A stretch of DNA of 64,000 bases from Strongylocentrotus purpuratus (Eukaryota > Echinodermata > Echinoidea > Camarodonta > Strongylocentrotidae). The notes under the pieces are model-generated. The model was not told the DNA's origin and searched no databases. It worked only from the letters and a program-made list of their open reading frames with translations. Shown piece by piece: positions 11,363 through 22,049 of this stretch; within the stretch, counting starts at the first letter, position 1; every line of letters begins with the position of its first letter. A program made the position numbers and the translations under genes. The stretch is taken from contig NW_022145604.1 in NCBI RefSeq assembly GCF_000002235.5, forward strand, positions 31,527,857 to 31,591,856, in the 5' to 3' direction.

Positions 11363-14127
11363 GGACTTACTTTGGCTTAAGCCGTCCACACCATCACTGG
11401 GATGTATGATGGCTTCTGTTTCACTATGGCTTGCCACACCTTCCTGTCTTCTGTTAGCCTAGTGGCTTTAGTCAGGGGGTCAACTTGTCTGTTTTTGCAG
11501 TCCGCCTTGATGCAGTCTGTCCATCTCTTAGCTGGTCTTTTAACCCAGTCTCATTAACATGTACATTTCCGTTAAGAAGGATGTGGGGGTATCTTTTTGA
11601 ATTCATTCGGTTGATATGTCCAAAGTATCTCTTTTTGTGGCAACACTGTCGGGTTTCTTCCATATTCAGTTGTGTTCGTATGTGTGTGTTCCTTAGCCTG
11701 TCAAATCTGGTCACACCCATGATTCTCCTGAGGCATGCCATCTCAAAAGTGTGAAGTCTATTTTCATCGACCTTCTTTAATGTCTATGTTTCTGCACCAT
11801 ATAACAGAAAAGACAACACCAGGACTTTGTACAGTTCTACCTTTGTTGAGCAGCGTATATCATTTGATGCCCAGATTTTCTTGAGTGCTTGGAATGCTCC
11901 TATTGCCTTCCCAATGCGGTGCTTTACCTCTTCCGAGCAGGATCCTGTCTGGCTTATTGTTCCTCCCAGGTACGTGAACTTATCTACTTGTTTTAGCTGT
12001 TCTCCTCCAACGTTTATATTCAATAGTTGAGGCTGTTTGCTTATGGCTTGTACTTCTGTTTTGTTAATGTTTATTTTCAGTCCAAAGTTTGAGCTGCTCT
12101 GATGTACTAGGTCAACTTATACTTGGAGGTCTCTGTCATTGTCAGCTATAAGGACTATGTCATCAGCAAATCTTAGGTTGTTGATCAGCTGTCCCAGTAC
12201 TCTTACGCATATCTTGGTGTCATGTATTGCGTAAAGCATCACAGCTTCGAGTAAGATGTTAAAAAGTTGTGGGGACAGGGCACATCCTTGGCGTACCCCG
12301 ACTGTGGTTTTAAACCAGTCAGTCAGTTCACCATTCACTCTGACTGCACTGTTTGATTGTTGGTAGAGTGCTTGAAGTGTATGTATTTTTTATGAATATC
12401 CAAAGAAGTTCATTGCTTTCCACAGCCCTTCCTGCCAGACTGAGTCAAATGCCTTTTCGTAATCGATGAAGCAGCATAGGAGACTTTGATTTCTTTCAAG
12501 GCGCTTTTCATTGTTTGTCTGAGGGTGAACAATTGATCCATAGTGGAACGTCCTGGTCGGAATCCAGCTTGTCCTTCGCACAGCACTTCTTCTGTTTTCT
12601 TCATGATCCTTTGCTGGAGGATGATGCTGAACACTTTCCCTGCATGGCTTAGCAGGCTAATACCTCTGTAGTTTCCGCTGTTGAGTTTGTCTTTGTTTCT
12701 TGTAGTGTTATTATGGCTTTTCCCCAGTCAGCCGGAAAAGTTTCTTCCCGCTATATTTTGTTGCACAATTTGTTGAGTATGGTGATTCCTGTTGACCCAG
12801 CAGCTTTCAGTTCCTCTCCTGTGATGCTGTCAAATCCAGGTGCTTTCTCTTCCGCGAGTTTTTGTACAGCAAATTCTACTTCATCTCGCAGAATGTCTGG
12901 AACCGGTTCGAGGCTGGCCATCTGTGGTATGTTAGTAGCTTCTCCATTTGTTTGGTTCTGGTGATTGTACAGTTCCTCAAAGCTTTCTTTCCATCTCTCT
13001 TTAACATCTTTCATCTCGGTAAGGATTTCTCCATCTTTGCTTTTCACTGCCTGCATTTTGATGCTAGATTTCTTAGTGATTTGTTTGATTGTTGTGTAGA
13101 CTGCCTTGGATTTGGTAGCCTGACGTGTGGTTTCCACTTTTTTGCATAGATCTTGTATCCATTTGTCTTTGCAGTCCTTTGTTTTCCTTCGTATTTCTCT
13201 GTTAAGGAAGTTGTATCTCGGTCTTTTGTTTGGGTCTCTTTGTCAGTCTTGTTTCGCTTCATTTCTCTCATCACTCAGTCGGAGGACTTCCTCACTGATC
13301 CAGGTTTCTTGTTGTTTGGATTTTTTAAGTCCCAATACTTTCTGTGAGGTTTCATTAAAGGCTGTTTTACTTCTTTCCATAGGTTTTCTACATCTGTGTC
13401 ATCTTCCCCAGCAGAGGGCCAAACTTTCCTCCTATTTCAATTTCATAATCTGTCCTGGTTTTGGGGTCTTTGAGTCTAAAGAAATCATACCGCTTCAGGT
13501 ACTGCGGTCTACGTTTTGCTTTGAGCTTGAGACGTAGGTTGCTTATAATTAACTGATGGTCTGATCCTACATCAGCACTTGGAAAGCTTCTTGCATTACT
13601 AATTGAGTTTTTCCAATTTTTGTTGATCATAATAAATTCAATTTTATTATGAGTGTTCTGGTCTGGTGATTCCCAAGTCCACTGGCGGTTTCCTTTTCTT
13701 TGTTTGTATAGCGTGTTAGTGATGATCAGGTCGTTTGCTGCATAGAAATTAAGAAGCTTTCTCCCCTGGGATTGGCCTCCCCAAGTCCATATTGACCTAT
13801 AACCTGGTTCCATTGCTTGAAGTCTGATCCTACCTTCGCATTTAGGTCGCCCACTACTATAAGAATGTCTTTTCTTGGAGCTTTCTCTATCGTTGCTTGT
13901 AGTAGGTTGTAAAATTCCTCAATTTCCTCTTCACTGTTGGCTGTGTTTGGAGCGTAGACCTGTATTATGGTCAATGATCCTGTTTGTACTTCAAATCTTG
14001 CTGATATATATGATCTTGGTGAGATGGGGTTGTAGCCAAAAAGTGCATTTTGGGCGGTTTTGTTAAGAATCAATGCAACTCCTTCTCTATGAATTTTATC
14101 TTTCCCCGACATAGGATTCTGTGTCCT
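11363..14127 (-). mobile_element. RTE-clade LINE, degraded, with 7-bp target duplication
   Basis: This minus-strand element carries, in order, an endonuclease domain (VALILNKTAQNALFGYNPIS, IIQVYAPNTANSEEEIEEFY, VVGDLNAKVGSD at about 13829-13870), a linker, a reverse transcriptase and the C-terminal block MACLRRIMGVTRFDRLRNTH. RT blocks are LAEEKAPGFDSITGEELKA, CEGQAGFRPGRSTMDQLFTL, CFIDYEKAFDSVW, VGVRQGCALSPQLFNILLEA and the catalytic FADD at 12159-12170. The domain order and wording match the RTE (BovB-like) clade. The coding sequence is spread over at least eight short frames, so several frameshifts and stops have accumulated. TCAAACT at 11356-11362 and 14128-14134 is the likely target duplication. 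Confidence 0.85.
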
Positions 14128-14400
14128 TCAAACTATCTCCTCATATTGTCTCACGTTCTTTTTTCTTTTCGTCCATCTTTCCCTCTCTCAATTTTTTTTC
14201 TCTGCAATTCGATTGGGGGCACATGCCCTCGTCGCCCCCCTCCACACCGTACCTTAGCCACTAAGTACGTCAAAAATGCCTTAATATTTTCCGCGTTTGT
14301 AAAATTACTATCATGGTCATAGTGAATCTCTATTTAACTTTCAGATCTGGAACAATTAAAGACATAGGCCCGGACGGTTTTACTGAGCCTGTATTCATGG

Positions 14401-15858
14401 ACATCGTTAGTCAATGAAACTCTGCAAAGGTAATGTATATTATTACTGAAGATAGTTTTACAAACACGTTTTGTTTAGAATCCAATCCAATCCAACCTAA
14501 TAAATATTTGGTGTAGCCCCTTGTGCTTTTTGTTGTGTAAGTGCTTCATAATCATTTTGCTCCACACCGCAGTTTATGGTCACAATTTATTTTATGTAGT
14601 TAGTATATCGATTGATTTATTTTGGTAAAAGTGGTGGGAGACAAATTTCTAAGATTAGAATGGTTATGAGGATTGATGAATGAATTGCCAATTATGGGCA
14701 GATTGGCAAGTTGCGAAATTTGCCGGGAAAACTTATTTATACACAGTGGCTTAACGACATACTTTGTCATGCACACCGTAGATTAATCGAATACATTTTC
14801 ATCCTCGAATAACGTCCTCAATGAGCACACCATGAGCAACCCATCTCCCCGAGAAAAACAAACAAGTTAATTTCGTTTTTATTGTTTCTGCCGGGGTGGG
14901 GGGCATCTGATATAAAGTTGCTTTGAGAAGTAAAGCAAATAGGGAAACATAACATATGTTTACGAGGTCTTCAATTAGCCTACCATTATAAAAACGCGTC
15001 TGATATCAACAATGGATGAATTACTTCAAAATTAATTACACTTTTAAGGAATTAAAAAGAAAAAAAATAGGTAGGGGCCTGCAAGGAAAACACCAATTTT
15101 AATTCGAATAAACATTTAACAAAATTAATTGTCGTATCGTGAATTGGAATATCTGAGTTCATCTTTCTCAATTGCCGACGAACTTGAATGAATCTTACCA
15201 CGAATGATAAAAGTACAAAATCCCGCGACCGATACTCTAAATTGAATGACTAAAGGGCAATTTTGAATGACATGACGTCTCCGCCGTAGATGTTGCTTGC
15301 GCTATTTTGAAAGAATTTGTTATCAAATGGATTGCAAAAAACAACGTTATAATTTGTTATTCAATTTTGAAATTTGTACAGGGCAAACTACCTTATTGTG
15401 TGAGGAGTAAGGATCAGGAGAAACGAGATTAACTTTAGTCCTTATCAGACTGCCTCCTGACTTGTTCTGCAGCAGAGAAGTTGTAGTGATTGACGGCAGG
15501 AAGGAGAATATACCCGACTATAAACAGTCATCTCTTTTACACTAAATTACTTTAGTAAGGTTTAGCCTTAGCTGTAAGAAAAATACAATACAAATCGTTT
15601 AAGAGTTTAAGACCGCTGGCTGAAAACAAAATAATTCCCCGTCCTATCCCGATGATTTTAACCCGGTCTATCTGATCATTAACATGGTTAAAGGTGGTTT
15701 ATGATAACTGGAGAAGTTAAGTCAACCGTAACGAACCCATTGCCTACTGGAATTGATTATATCTGTATTAAACCTTTGGGGAGTATGAATATTCACTAAC
15801 CAACGGTTTGAAATTATTCATTGATGTATTGTTGTGTTTGCATTATGTTTCATATCAG
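14401..15858. other. Upstream region of the TRIM-like gene, nothing recognised
   Basis: No coding feature is supported. A short CCAAT-rich simple repeat (AATCCAATCCAATCCAACC) lies at about 14478-14503. If the TRIM-like gene has a noncoding first exon and promoter, they should lie here, but no element can be picked out with confidence. Confidence 0.5.
15829..15858 (+). other. Putative 3' splice site before the TRIM-like start codon
   Basis: A pyrimidine-leaning stretch ends in CATATCAG at 15851-15858, 25 bases before the ATG at 15884. This would fit a 5'-UTR intron joined just before a single large coding exon, a common arrangement for invertebrate TRIM genes. It is not proven. Confidence 0.4.
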
Positions 15859-15883
15859 TGCATACTGATATAGGAGAATTAAA

Positions 15884-17796
15884 ATGTCGGAATTTGTACG
15901 CAAAGTTTCACGTAATTTGCAGTGCCCCGTTTGTTTCGAGTTGCCTAGTGACCCGAAGCAGTTATCGTGTACACATACTTTCTGTAAGAAATGCCTTAAT
16001 GATATTCTTAAAAGTTCCTCACATAATTTTTTAACATGTCCCATCTGTCGAAGCGAAACATCTGTAAAGGGTGGCAATGTCTCGAATCTCAATACTAATG
16101 TTCCTCTTAAGTCTCTCATTGATGATGTGAGGAATAGCCAACAAGTCTGTGAAATTTGTGACTCAAACTCGAGAGCTATACATTTATGTTGTGAGTGTAA
16201 CACATGTGTAACACATGCCTTAAGAATAACAACAAATGGCCTCCTCAAGTCAAGCATAGAGTTGTGAGAATAGAAGACGTCAGAGAGGGAAGGGTGGTCC
16301 TCGAAAAAGAGGTATACTGCCAGGAACACAAAGCAGATAAACAGAAATACATCTGTACTGATGTGTGTGTCACCTGTAAGAAGTTCATCTGCTTGAGATG
16401 TCGAATGTTATACCATGACAAGAAAGGCCACACAGTTCAAGATGCTAAGAAATACAATGCTTCTACCAAGACACACATTGAATCTCTACAAGCCCGAGGT
16501 AAAACGAAAGTTACAACCATCAAGTATCACGTGACCTGCATCAAGACTCAGAAGAAGCGTGTCACTGATCACATTGCCTGCAGAAAGGCTGAAATCAACA
16601 AGCAGTTGGACACTCAGGAAGAGAAATTGTGTAAAAGGTTGGATGAGATGCAAGATCTTGATGAGAGGTTGATCGCAAGTATTGAGAGTGTGAGTGTGTT
16701 AGCGGGTAATAGCATAAAGGCTCCATTAGAAGATAATACCATTGTTATTCGTGATACATTGTCTGGTGAGCTGAAGAATGTACTAGACAGGGATGATCCA
16801 GAGGATAAGATGGCTACGGATATAGCTAACTGTGCAGAGCGATTAATATTCACACCTAAATGTGATCAGTTGAACTTTGGTCAGCTGCAGAAGACAGCTG
16901 TCCGAATCGGTAGAGTAGGATTCCCAGTCTTTCTGATCGTCGTTGCGTGTATATTGATCACACCTAACAATCAAATTAATCAGTCGAACATTGGTGAGGT
17001 TAGTGTAGTGAAATGTGTGTCGGTATGTGATGTAGAACTCTCAGAGAAAGGCCTCATGAATAACATAGCTGTTATACTCGATGGTAGTATGGCAGTGGGA
17101 TACGATACAGGAGGAATCGATATCTTCTCTGCTGATTGTCAGCTGCAGAGGACAGTCCTCAAGGAAGTCCGAATCTTTGATGTAGGATATCTGTCTGATG
17201 GTCGGTCTGTCGTACTGAATCACAAAAATGTCTTCACATTGTACACACATGATTATGAGAAGTTGGATGTAACATTTGATACTCTGAGTATTGATGAAGG
17301 TGGGTTTGGTTGTCTTACTGTAAACAGTAATGATCTGATCTATGTCGGGTACACGGAAGCCGAGAATATCCAGGTGTTCTCACCAGCAGGTGGGAAGGCG
17401 ATCAGGGAAATACCATGCGATGGGTATGAACCCCAGCAGACTATTAGTTATAATGACTTATTGATTATTATATATGAACATACAGTAAGAATAATTGACA
17501 AATATGGCAGTGTAAAATACAAAGAAGGTAAATCAGGACTTAGGGCACACGCTGCTGTGACTCAGAATAATTCAATCCTAATCGCTTGGATCAATCATGA
17601 TGATGGGTTGGTAAGTATAGATGAGTACACCAGCGAGCTCAAACACGTCCAGACTCTCATCTCTGATCACAAGATTGAGAAGTCTGAGAGACACTTGTAC
17701 TATCTGCGCGAGTTCCCATCAGGGGAGATTGCTTTCTGCACTCCTGATAGACTCTATATTATGAACTTACCGTCACACCATGAAGTCCATGAATGA
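15884..17796 (+). CDS. TRIM-family (RING, B-box, coiled-coil) E3 ligase-like gene, split by a frame change
   Basis: A single-exon gene of the tripartite-motif family. The ATG at 15884 has a good context (AAAATGTC). The first frame gives a C3HC4 RING (C14, C17, C29, H31, C34, C37, C52, C55) that would bind an E2 enzyme. B-box 1 then starts with C89 and C92. Within B-box 1 the frame changes: the second frame opens at 16204 with MCNTCLKNNNKWPPQVKH, which supplies the rest of B-box 1. It continues with B-box 2 (C39, H42, C55, C58, C63, C66, H71, H76 of that frame), a coiled coil (about residues 80-160) and a C-terminal region that reads like a beta-propeller. A hydrophobic stretch (VGFPVFLIVVACILITP, about residues 237-253) is unexpected for a cytosolic TRIM. 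The second frame has a stop at 16198, so the break lies between there and about 16260. It may be a pseudogene, a polymorphic null allele or a sequencing indel, because the rest is intact for 530 codons. Confidence 0.8.
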
Positions 17797-19200
17797 TATC
17801 AGTCCAGTATCAGGCGAATATACAATTATAAAATGATTGGAAATTGAGACATTTTTCTCCTAACGTGATATATTATGACTTTCAATTATTCTCTTGAAAT
17901 AGATAATACATAATATCCTGATATATATGTTTATATAAATGTAATATCAGACTTATGTTATATGAAAATAGCATAATAATTTAAATGAATAAATAAGTAA
18001 TATAATAATAGTAATAATAATAATAATATTAATATTGAATGTGAAATTAAATGTAATTGATAACAACAAAATGGGACTATGCATCTTTTAAAATATGTTA
18101 TTGCAATATACTATACATAATATATGATTGCTTAGTATACATGCTTCTACACTTATGTTGGAAATAACATTATTTACGGCAACAAATTTCTGTTTCATTG
18201 TGGCATGATTATCTCTTCATTATAATTTAGCTTTGAACCTGAATTCTAGTAGATTTATAGATCTGGATGTGATTTTGTTATTGTATATATACCATGTAAT
18301 TAGACATTTGAGATTATATGATCAGAGAATATGTTATAAGTTGATCAAGAGAACTCAATATAGTAGCACGTGGAAACGCATTTGTTGTTTAAAAATATAG
18401 GGTAACGATAAGATCTGTCTTTATTTGAGAGGAAATTATGGTATTTTTAACTAAATTAATGAAATAAATTTATCTACTCACATACTGTAAATGATCATAT
18501 TTGTAAATATTTCTGATTACCGATTTATTTTTTATTTTTTAAGGAGGTACTGTGTTTTATATTTCGTCCCTACTTTTTCTGCTGCTTTTAATGGTTTAGA
18601 ATAACATTTTAAACTTAGCAAGTCTGCAAGAAGCTAGCCCTCGATCAGCAGGCCTCGGTCGGCTCCTCCAGTCTGAACTTAGTTTGTACTTTCCTTTTCT
18701 CACTTATGAGCCAATGTACACGTATAAGTAAATGTATGAATAATTGTGTATGTGTTTATAATGTGTATTTTCAAGGAAAGTTTTCATTGTTGTTATCTTT
18801 CATGAGTTTAAAAAAAGTTTACCTGAAACTTGAATATGCCATATTTATATAAAAGAACGCTTAATGAAAAGGCTAATGAGTATTCCAGCTGATAGTAAGT
18901 AGCTGTCTCATTGGAATTTCACAGTCATGTGAAGAGATGGAGCTATAGAATCACGAAGTAATATATGTTTAATACATTTATATGTGGAGACCGTCACGTG
19001 ATGAACTTGTAAACATGTTCCTCCATCGTCTTTCAATGTAGGTCTTATACACAAGGTGCATGAAAAATACTTCTTTTCTTTTCTTTTTCAATGTGGGTAT
19101 GTTACCGTCCGTGTAAATCATTTCATTGTGTAACTCAAGTTCTTGGAGAAATAACATATTTATAATATTGAGAAAGTATAAGATGTATATGAAGAGCTTG
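17797..19200. other. 3' flank of the TRIM-like gene
   Basis: AT-rich, without coding signal. AATAAA at 17988-17993 and again at 18463-18468 are candidate polyadenylation signals for the TRIM-like transcript. A single-end match (TTCCAAAAGGAGCTAAATCC) to the MITE described downstream lies at about 19202-19222. Confidence 0.45.
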
Positions 19201-19343
19201 ATTCCAAAAGGAGCTAAATCCATATTTTATCAAAATCGAGTTATTTGTTTTAAAATACTGATTTCCTACATGGGGACAAAATGCTCTATATAACATTCCA
19301 AAATTTCATCAGGAAGTATGAAAATATTTATATACAATATCAT

Positions 19344-19568
19344 GTTTCATTCCAAAAGGAGCTAAATCCACTTTGGGTACTTCTGAGTATTAAAATCCCC
19401 TTTTTTATTTCTCCACTTTCCCTTTAGCCATGTACTTTCATGTTGTTATTTATTTTAAAGGTGTCACCCTGGACCAATAATATATGATAAGAAAAAAAAT
19501 CTACCAGTTATTTCTGATTTTTACTTAATTTTTAGATTTTGTGGATTTAGCTCCTTTTGGAATGAAAC
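19344..19568 (+). mobile_element. MITE copy 1 with 28-bp inverted repeats
   Basis: It is bounded by GTTTCATTCCAAAAGGAGCT on the left (continuing AAATCCAC, with one break at the junction) and the reverse complement on the right. The 225-bp interior includes GTGTCACCCTGGACCAATAA. A second copy in the opposite orientation lies 173 bp downstream. No coding capacity. An extra degenerate end (AGATTTAGCTTCTTTTGGAA) follows immediately at 19569-19592. Confidence 0.75.
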
Positions 19569-19741
19569 AGATTTAGCTTCTTTTGGAATGAAAACTGTGA
19601 TATGTTGTTCACTTTCTTTTCAAAGGTTTTTTTAGTTGTGATTTCACTATTATTATTTGAAAGGAAAGGTTTGCTAGTAAATTTGAATAAATTTCAGTGA
19701 CTTTATTGAGAAAATATGAAATTTTCCAGATACAATATCAT

Positions 19742-19970
19742 GTTTCATTCCAAAAGGAGCTAAATCCACGAGAAAAAAAAATCTAAAAATTTATAAAAAA
19801 ATTAGGAAAAACTGGTAGATTTTTTCTTATCATATATTATTGGTCCAGGGTGACACCTTTAACATATATAACAATATTAAGGTGCATGGCTAAAGGGAAA
19901 GTGGAGAAATAAAAAAAGTCGATTTACTCAGAAGTACCCAAAGTGGATTTAGCTCCTTTTGGAATGAAAC
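19742..19970 (-). mobile_element. MITE copy 2, inverted relative to copy 1
   Basis: It has the same terminal repeats as 19344-19568, but the interior is reversed: it carries TTATTGGTCCAGGGTGACAC where copy 1 carries the complement. Both copies are preceded by the same bases (ATACAATATCAT), so the left flank is duplicated while the body is inverted. The two copies together could fold into a stem of more than 200 bp. Confidence 0.75.
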
Positions 19971-20984
19971 TCTTCATATGTCAATGGTAAAGAGACTTAG
20001 TTGTGGTTATCCCATGAATGATATTGTTTCTGAAATTTAAAATAGAACAGGTTTTGTATATCATATTGATAAATTTCAAAATAAATCATAATTGAGAGAA
20101 GCCAAAGAAGAGCACTCTTATACATCACTGGGTAATCCCGAACTCCGAAAGCTTACAAAGTTATTTGAAGACAATGGATCATCGTAAACCTAAGCTCAAC
20201 GAAAACGCAATAACTCGGTGTATATATTTTTTTAAGTTCTATAAGATTAAGTTGAGCTCAGGTCAAACTAGTATATTGTCTTTTAAAGAAAAAACGATTT
20301 ACATGCTACAGGAATATTGAATCTAACAAAATCAATGTATAATTAAATATAAACAATTACGCGAATGAAATATGTAAAAACTATAATAAATTAAATTAGT
20401 ATGCATATAATTATGTAAGGAAAACGACGAACGTTAATTCATTTCAATTTCATATTAATTATCTTGACACTGTAGGAGTCGTTTATTTGAGGCGAAAATA
20501 ATTTTTTTTATTTAAAAAGTGGTGAATCCCGAGCATGAATATTGTCACTCTTAATGTACAAATATGGAACTACAATTGAAGTGCTGCTGCTGTTGATGTA
20601 ATAACAAAACTCCTCCTACCTCCTTTGAAAGACTCATTTGTTACTAAAGTCCGTTTTTACAGATGATAGAATGTACAAAAAAGAACGGCCAGTAATTCTG
20701 ATCATGGTGACGAATGATGATGATCATTATGTATGTTTTTTCTTGCTGTTTTTTCTGTATATTGTTTCAGTTGTTGTTTCTTGGTATTTGTTATTTATTT
20801 TTTATTTTTTATTTTTTTTTTTTGGGAGAGTTAAATGTTGTTTTTTAAAACAGTAATTGAGGAGAGCCTTTTGTTTACAAAATTCAGAAGTAAATACTTT
20901 TTTTTAACAATCCTCATGCCTTGTTTATGGTATACGTTTATAAAAATCAAAGGAATGAAAAGAATAAATAGTGACAATGGCAGT
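19971..20984. other. Intergenic, nothing recognised
   Basis: AT-rich DNA with poly-T stretches near 20800-20825. Short open frames are low in complexity and no gene is supported. Confidence 0.5.
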
Positions 20985-21560
20985 GGTGATGTTAATGTTG
21001 ACTATGTGATGGTGATATAGTAAAATTGATAGCCTCTAGTTCTGATGGAAACGAAGTCGAAAGATAATAATGATGATGATGACGATGATGATAATGATAG
21101 AAACTTTGAACGTAACGATGACAATGATACCATGACAAGATGTTTTTTTGATATAATAATGACGTAGGTGACAAGGTCGGGGATAAAATAGATGATGATA
21201 GTGAAGACATGGCCGAATGGCGTGGTGATGATGTTGATGATAATAATCATACAATTTATGAAGATTATGATAAGGATTATAATGACGTAATCACCATCAT
21301 CACCGACCTTATCATCATTTTTTTCACCATCATCGTCATTTTCAAATTTCAAATCATCATCAATGTCACAATTTGATAGGTTACACGGCATATCATCTCA
21401 GACTTACCTACAAGTCATGTCGACATTTTGTTGTTGTTAATAAATGGTGCTCTTTCAAAAATAGTTGTACGGTACGTAGGGATCTATGCTAGCAAGTCCA
21501 TGCTATTTTATCCTGTACGTAACCCACGAAAATATATCATATCGATTACTCTACTTGAAC
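20985..21560. repeat. Dispersed repeat copy 2 (GAT/TCA-rich)
   Basis: This is the second copy of the repeat at 185-763. Shared landmarks include GACAAGGTCGGGGAT (GACGAAGTCGGGGAT in copy 1), GTCGACATTTTGTT, GTTGTACGGTACG and CGATTACTCTACTTGAAC. Both copies are followed by a diverged copy of the same MITE, here after about 300 bp of additional sequence. Confidence 0.6.
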
Positions 21561-21867
21561 TTAGATCAAAACAATTATCAACTTTAAAATAATTGACATT
21601 CCTATTGGCATTAATTCATTTTGCTGTTCATGATTCCATAATTCCATATTTTGTAATTTTGTTAAAGGTGGCGGGGCAGGCGGGGGACTGCAATGAGTGA
21701 ACAAAGCACACGAATGGGTCAAGAATATTATTTAAGGGAGCAACAGAAAAAGAAGGAACATATTTCTCCTTTGGAAAGGGCTTTTATTTTATTGCCGGGG
21801 TAGTACTTTATTTTCTTAGAAGGGCGATTTTTTTTTGAGGGGCATTTTTGTTGGTTCCAGATCCATT

Positions 21868-22005
21868 TATACACAGAATTTGGCCAACTTGGTTTCACTT
21901 TGTCACAACATGGCGTAGATTATTTTGTCCTGTGATTCCCCCAACAAAGCAGTATCTGCTATATGTTGCCCAACTTAAACTGGGTTGGTAACACTCTCCT
22001 AATCA
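21868..22005. mobile_element. Diverged copy of the 764-905 MITE
   Basis: The left end TTATACACAGAATTTGGCC aligns with the left end at 764. The right flank GGTCCTGTTGTGGGACGCCC aligns with AGCCCTGTTGTAGGACGTCC just beyond the right end of copy 1. The right inverted repeat is degraded here. Confidence 0.5.
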
Positions 22006-22049
22006 ATGGCTCTGAAAGGTCCTGTTGTGGGACGCCCTCTCCCAACCCA

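Larger units (their letters stand above)
10045..14400. repeat. Segmental duplication, copy 2 (interrupted)
   Basis: This is the counterpart of 6205-7450, expanded by a MITE at 10142-10300 and by an RTE LINE at 11363-14127. The order of landmarks is the same as in copy 1. The uninterrupted site in copy 1 near 7160 (CATTCTTTTGAAAACTATAT) corresponds to the LINE insertion point in copy 2. Copy 2 also has about 300 bp near its left end (10090-10430) that copy 1 lacks. Confidence 0.75.

Noticed and set aside
16190-16270. Programmed frameshift or tiny intron joining the two TRIM frames
   Set aside because: No classical slippery site is visible and any intron would have to be implausibly short. A simple indel at a local repeat is the more economical explanation.
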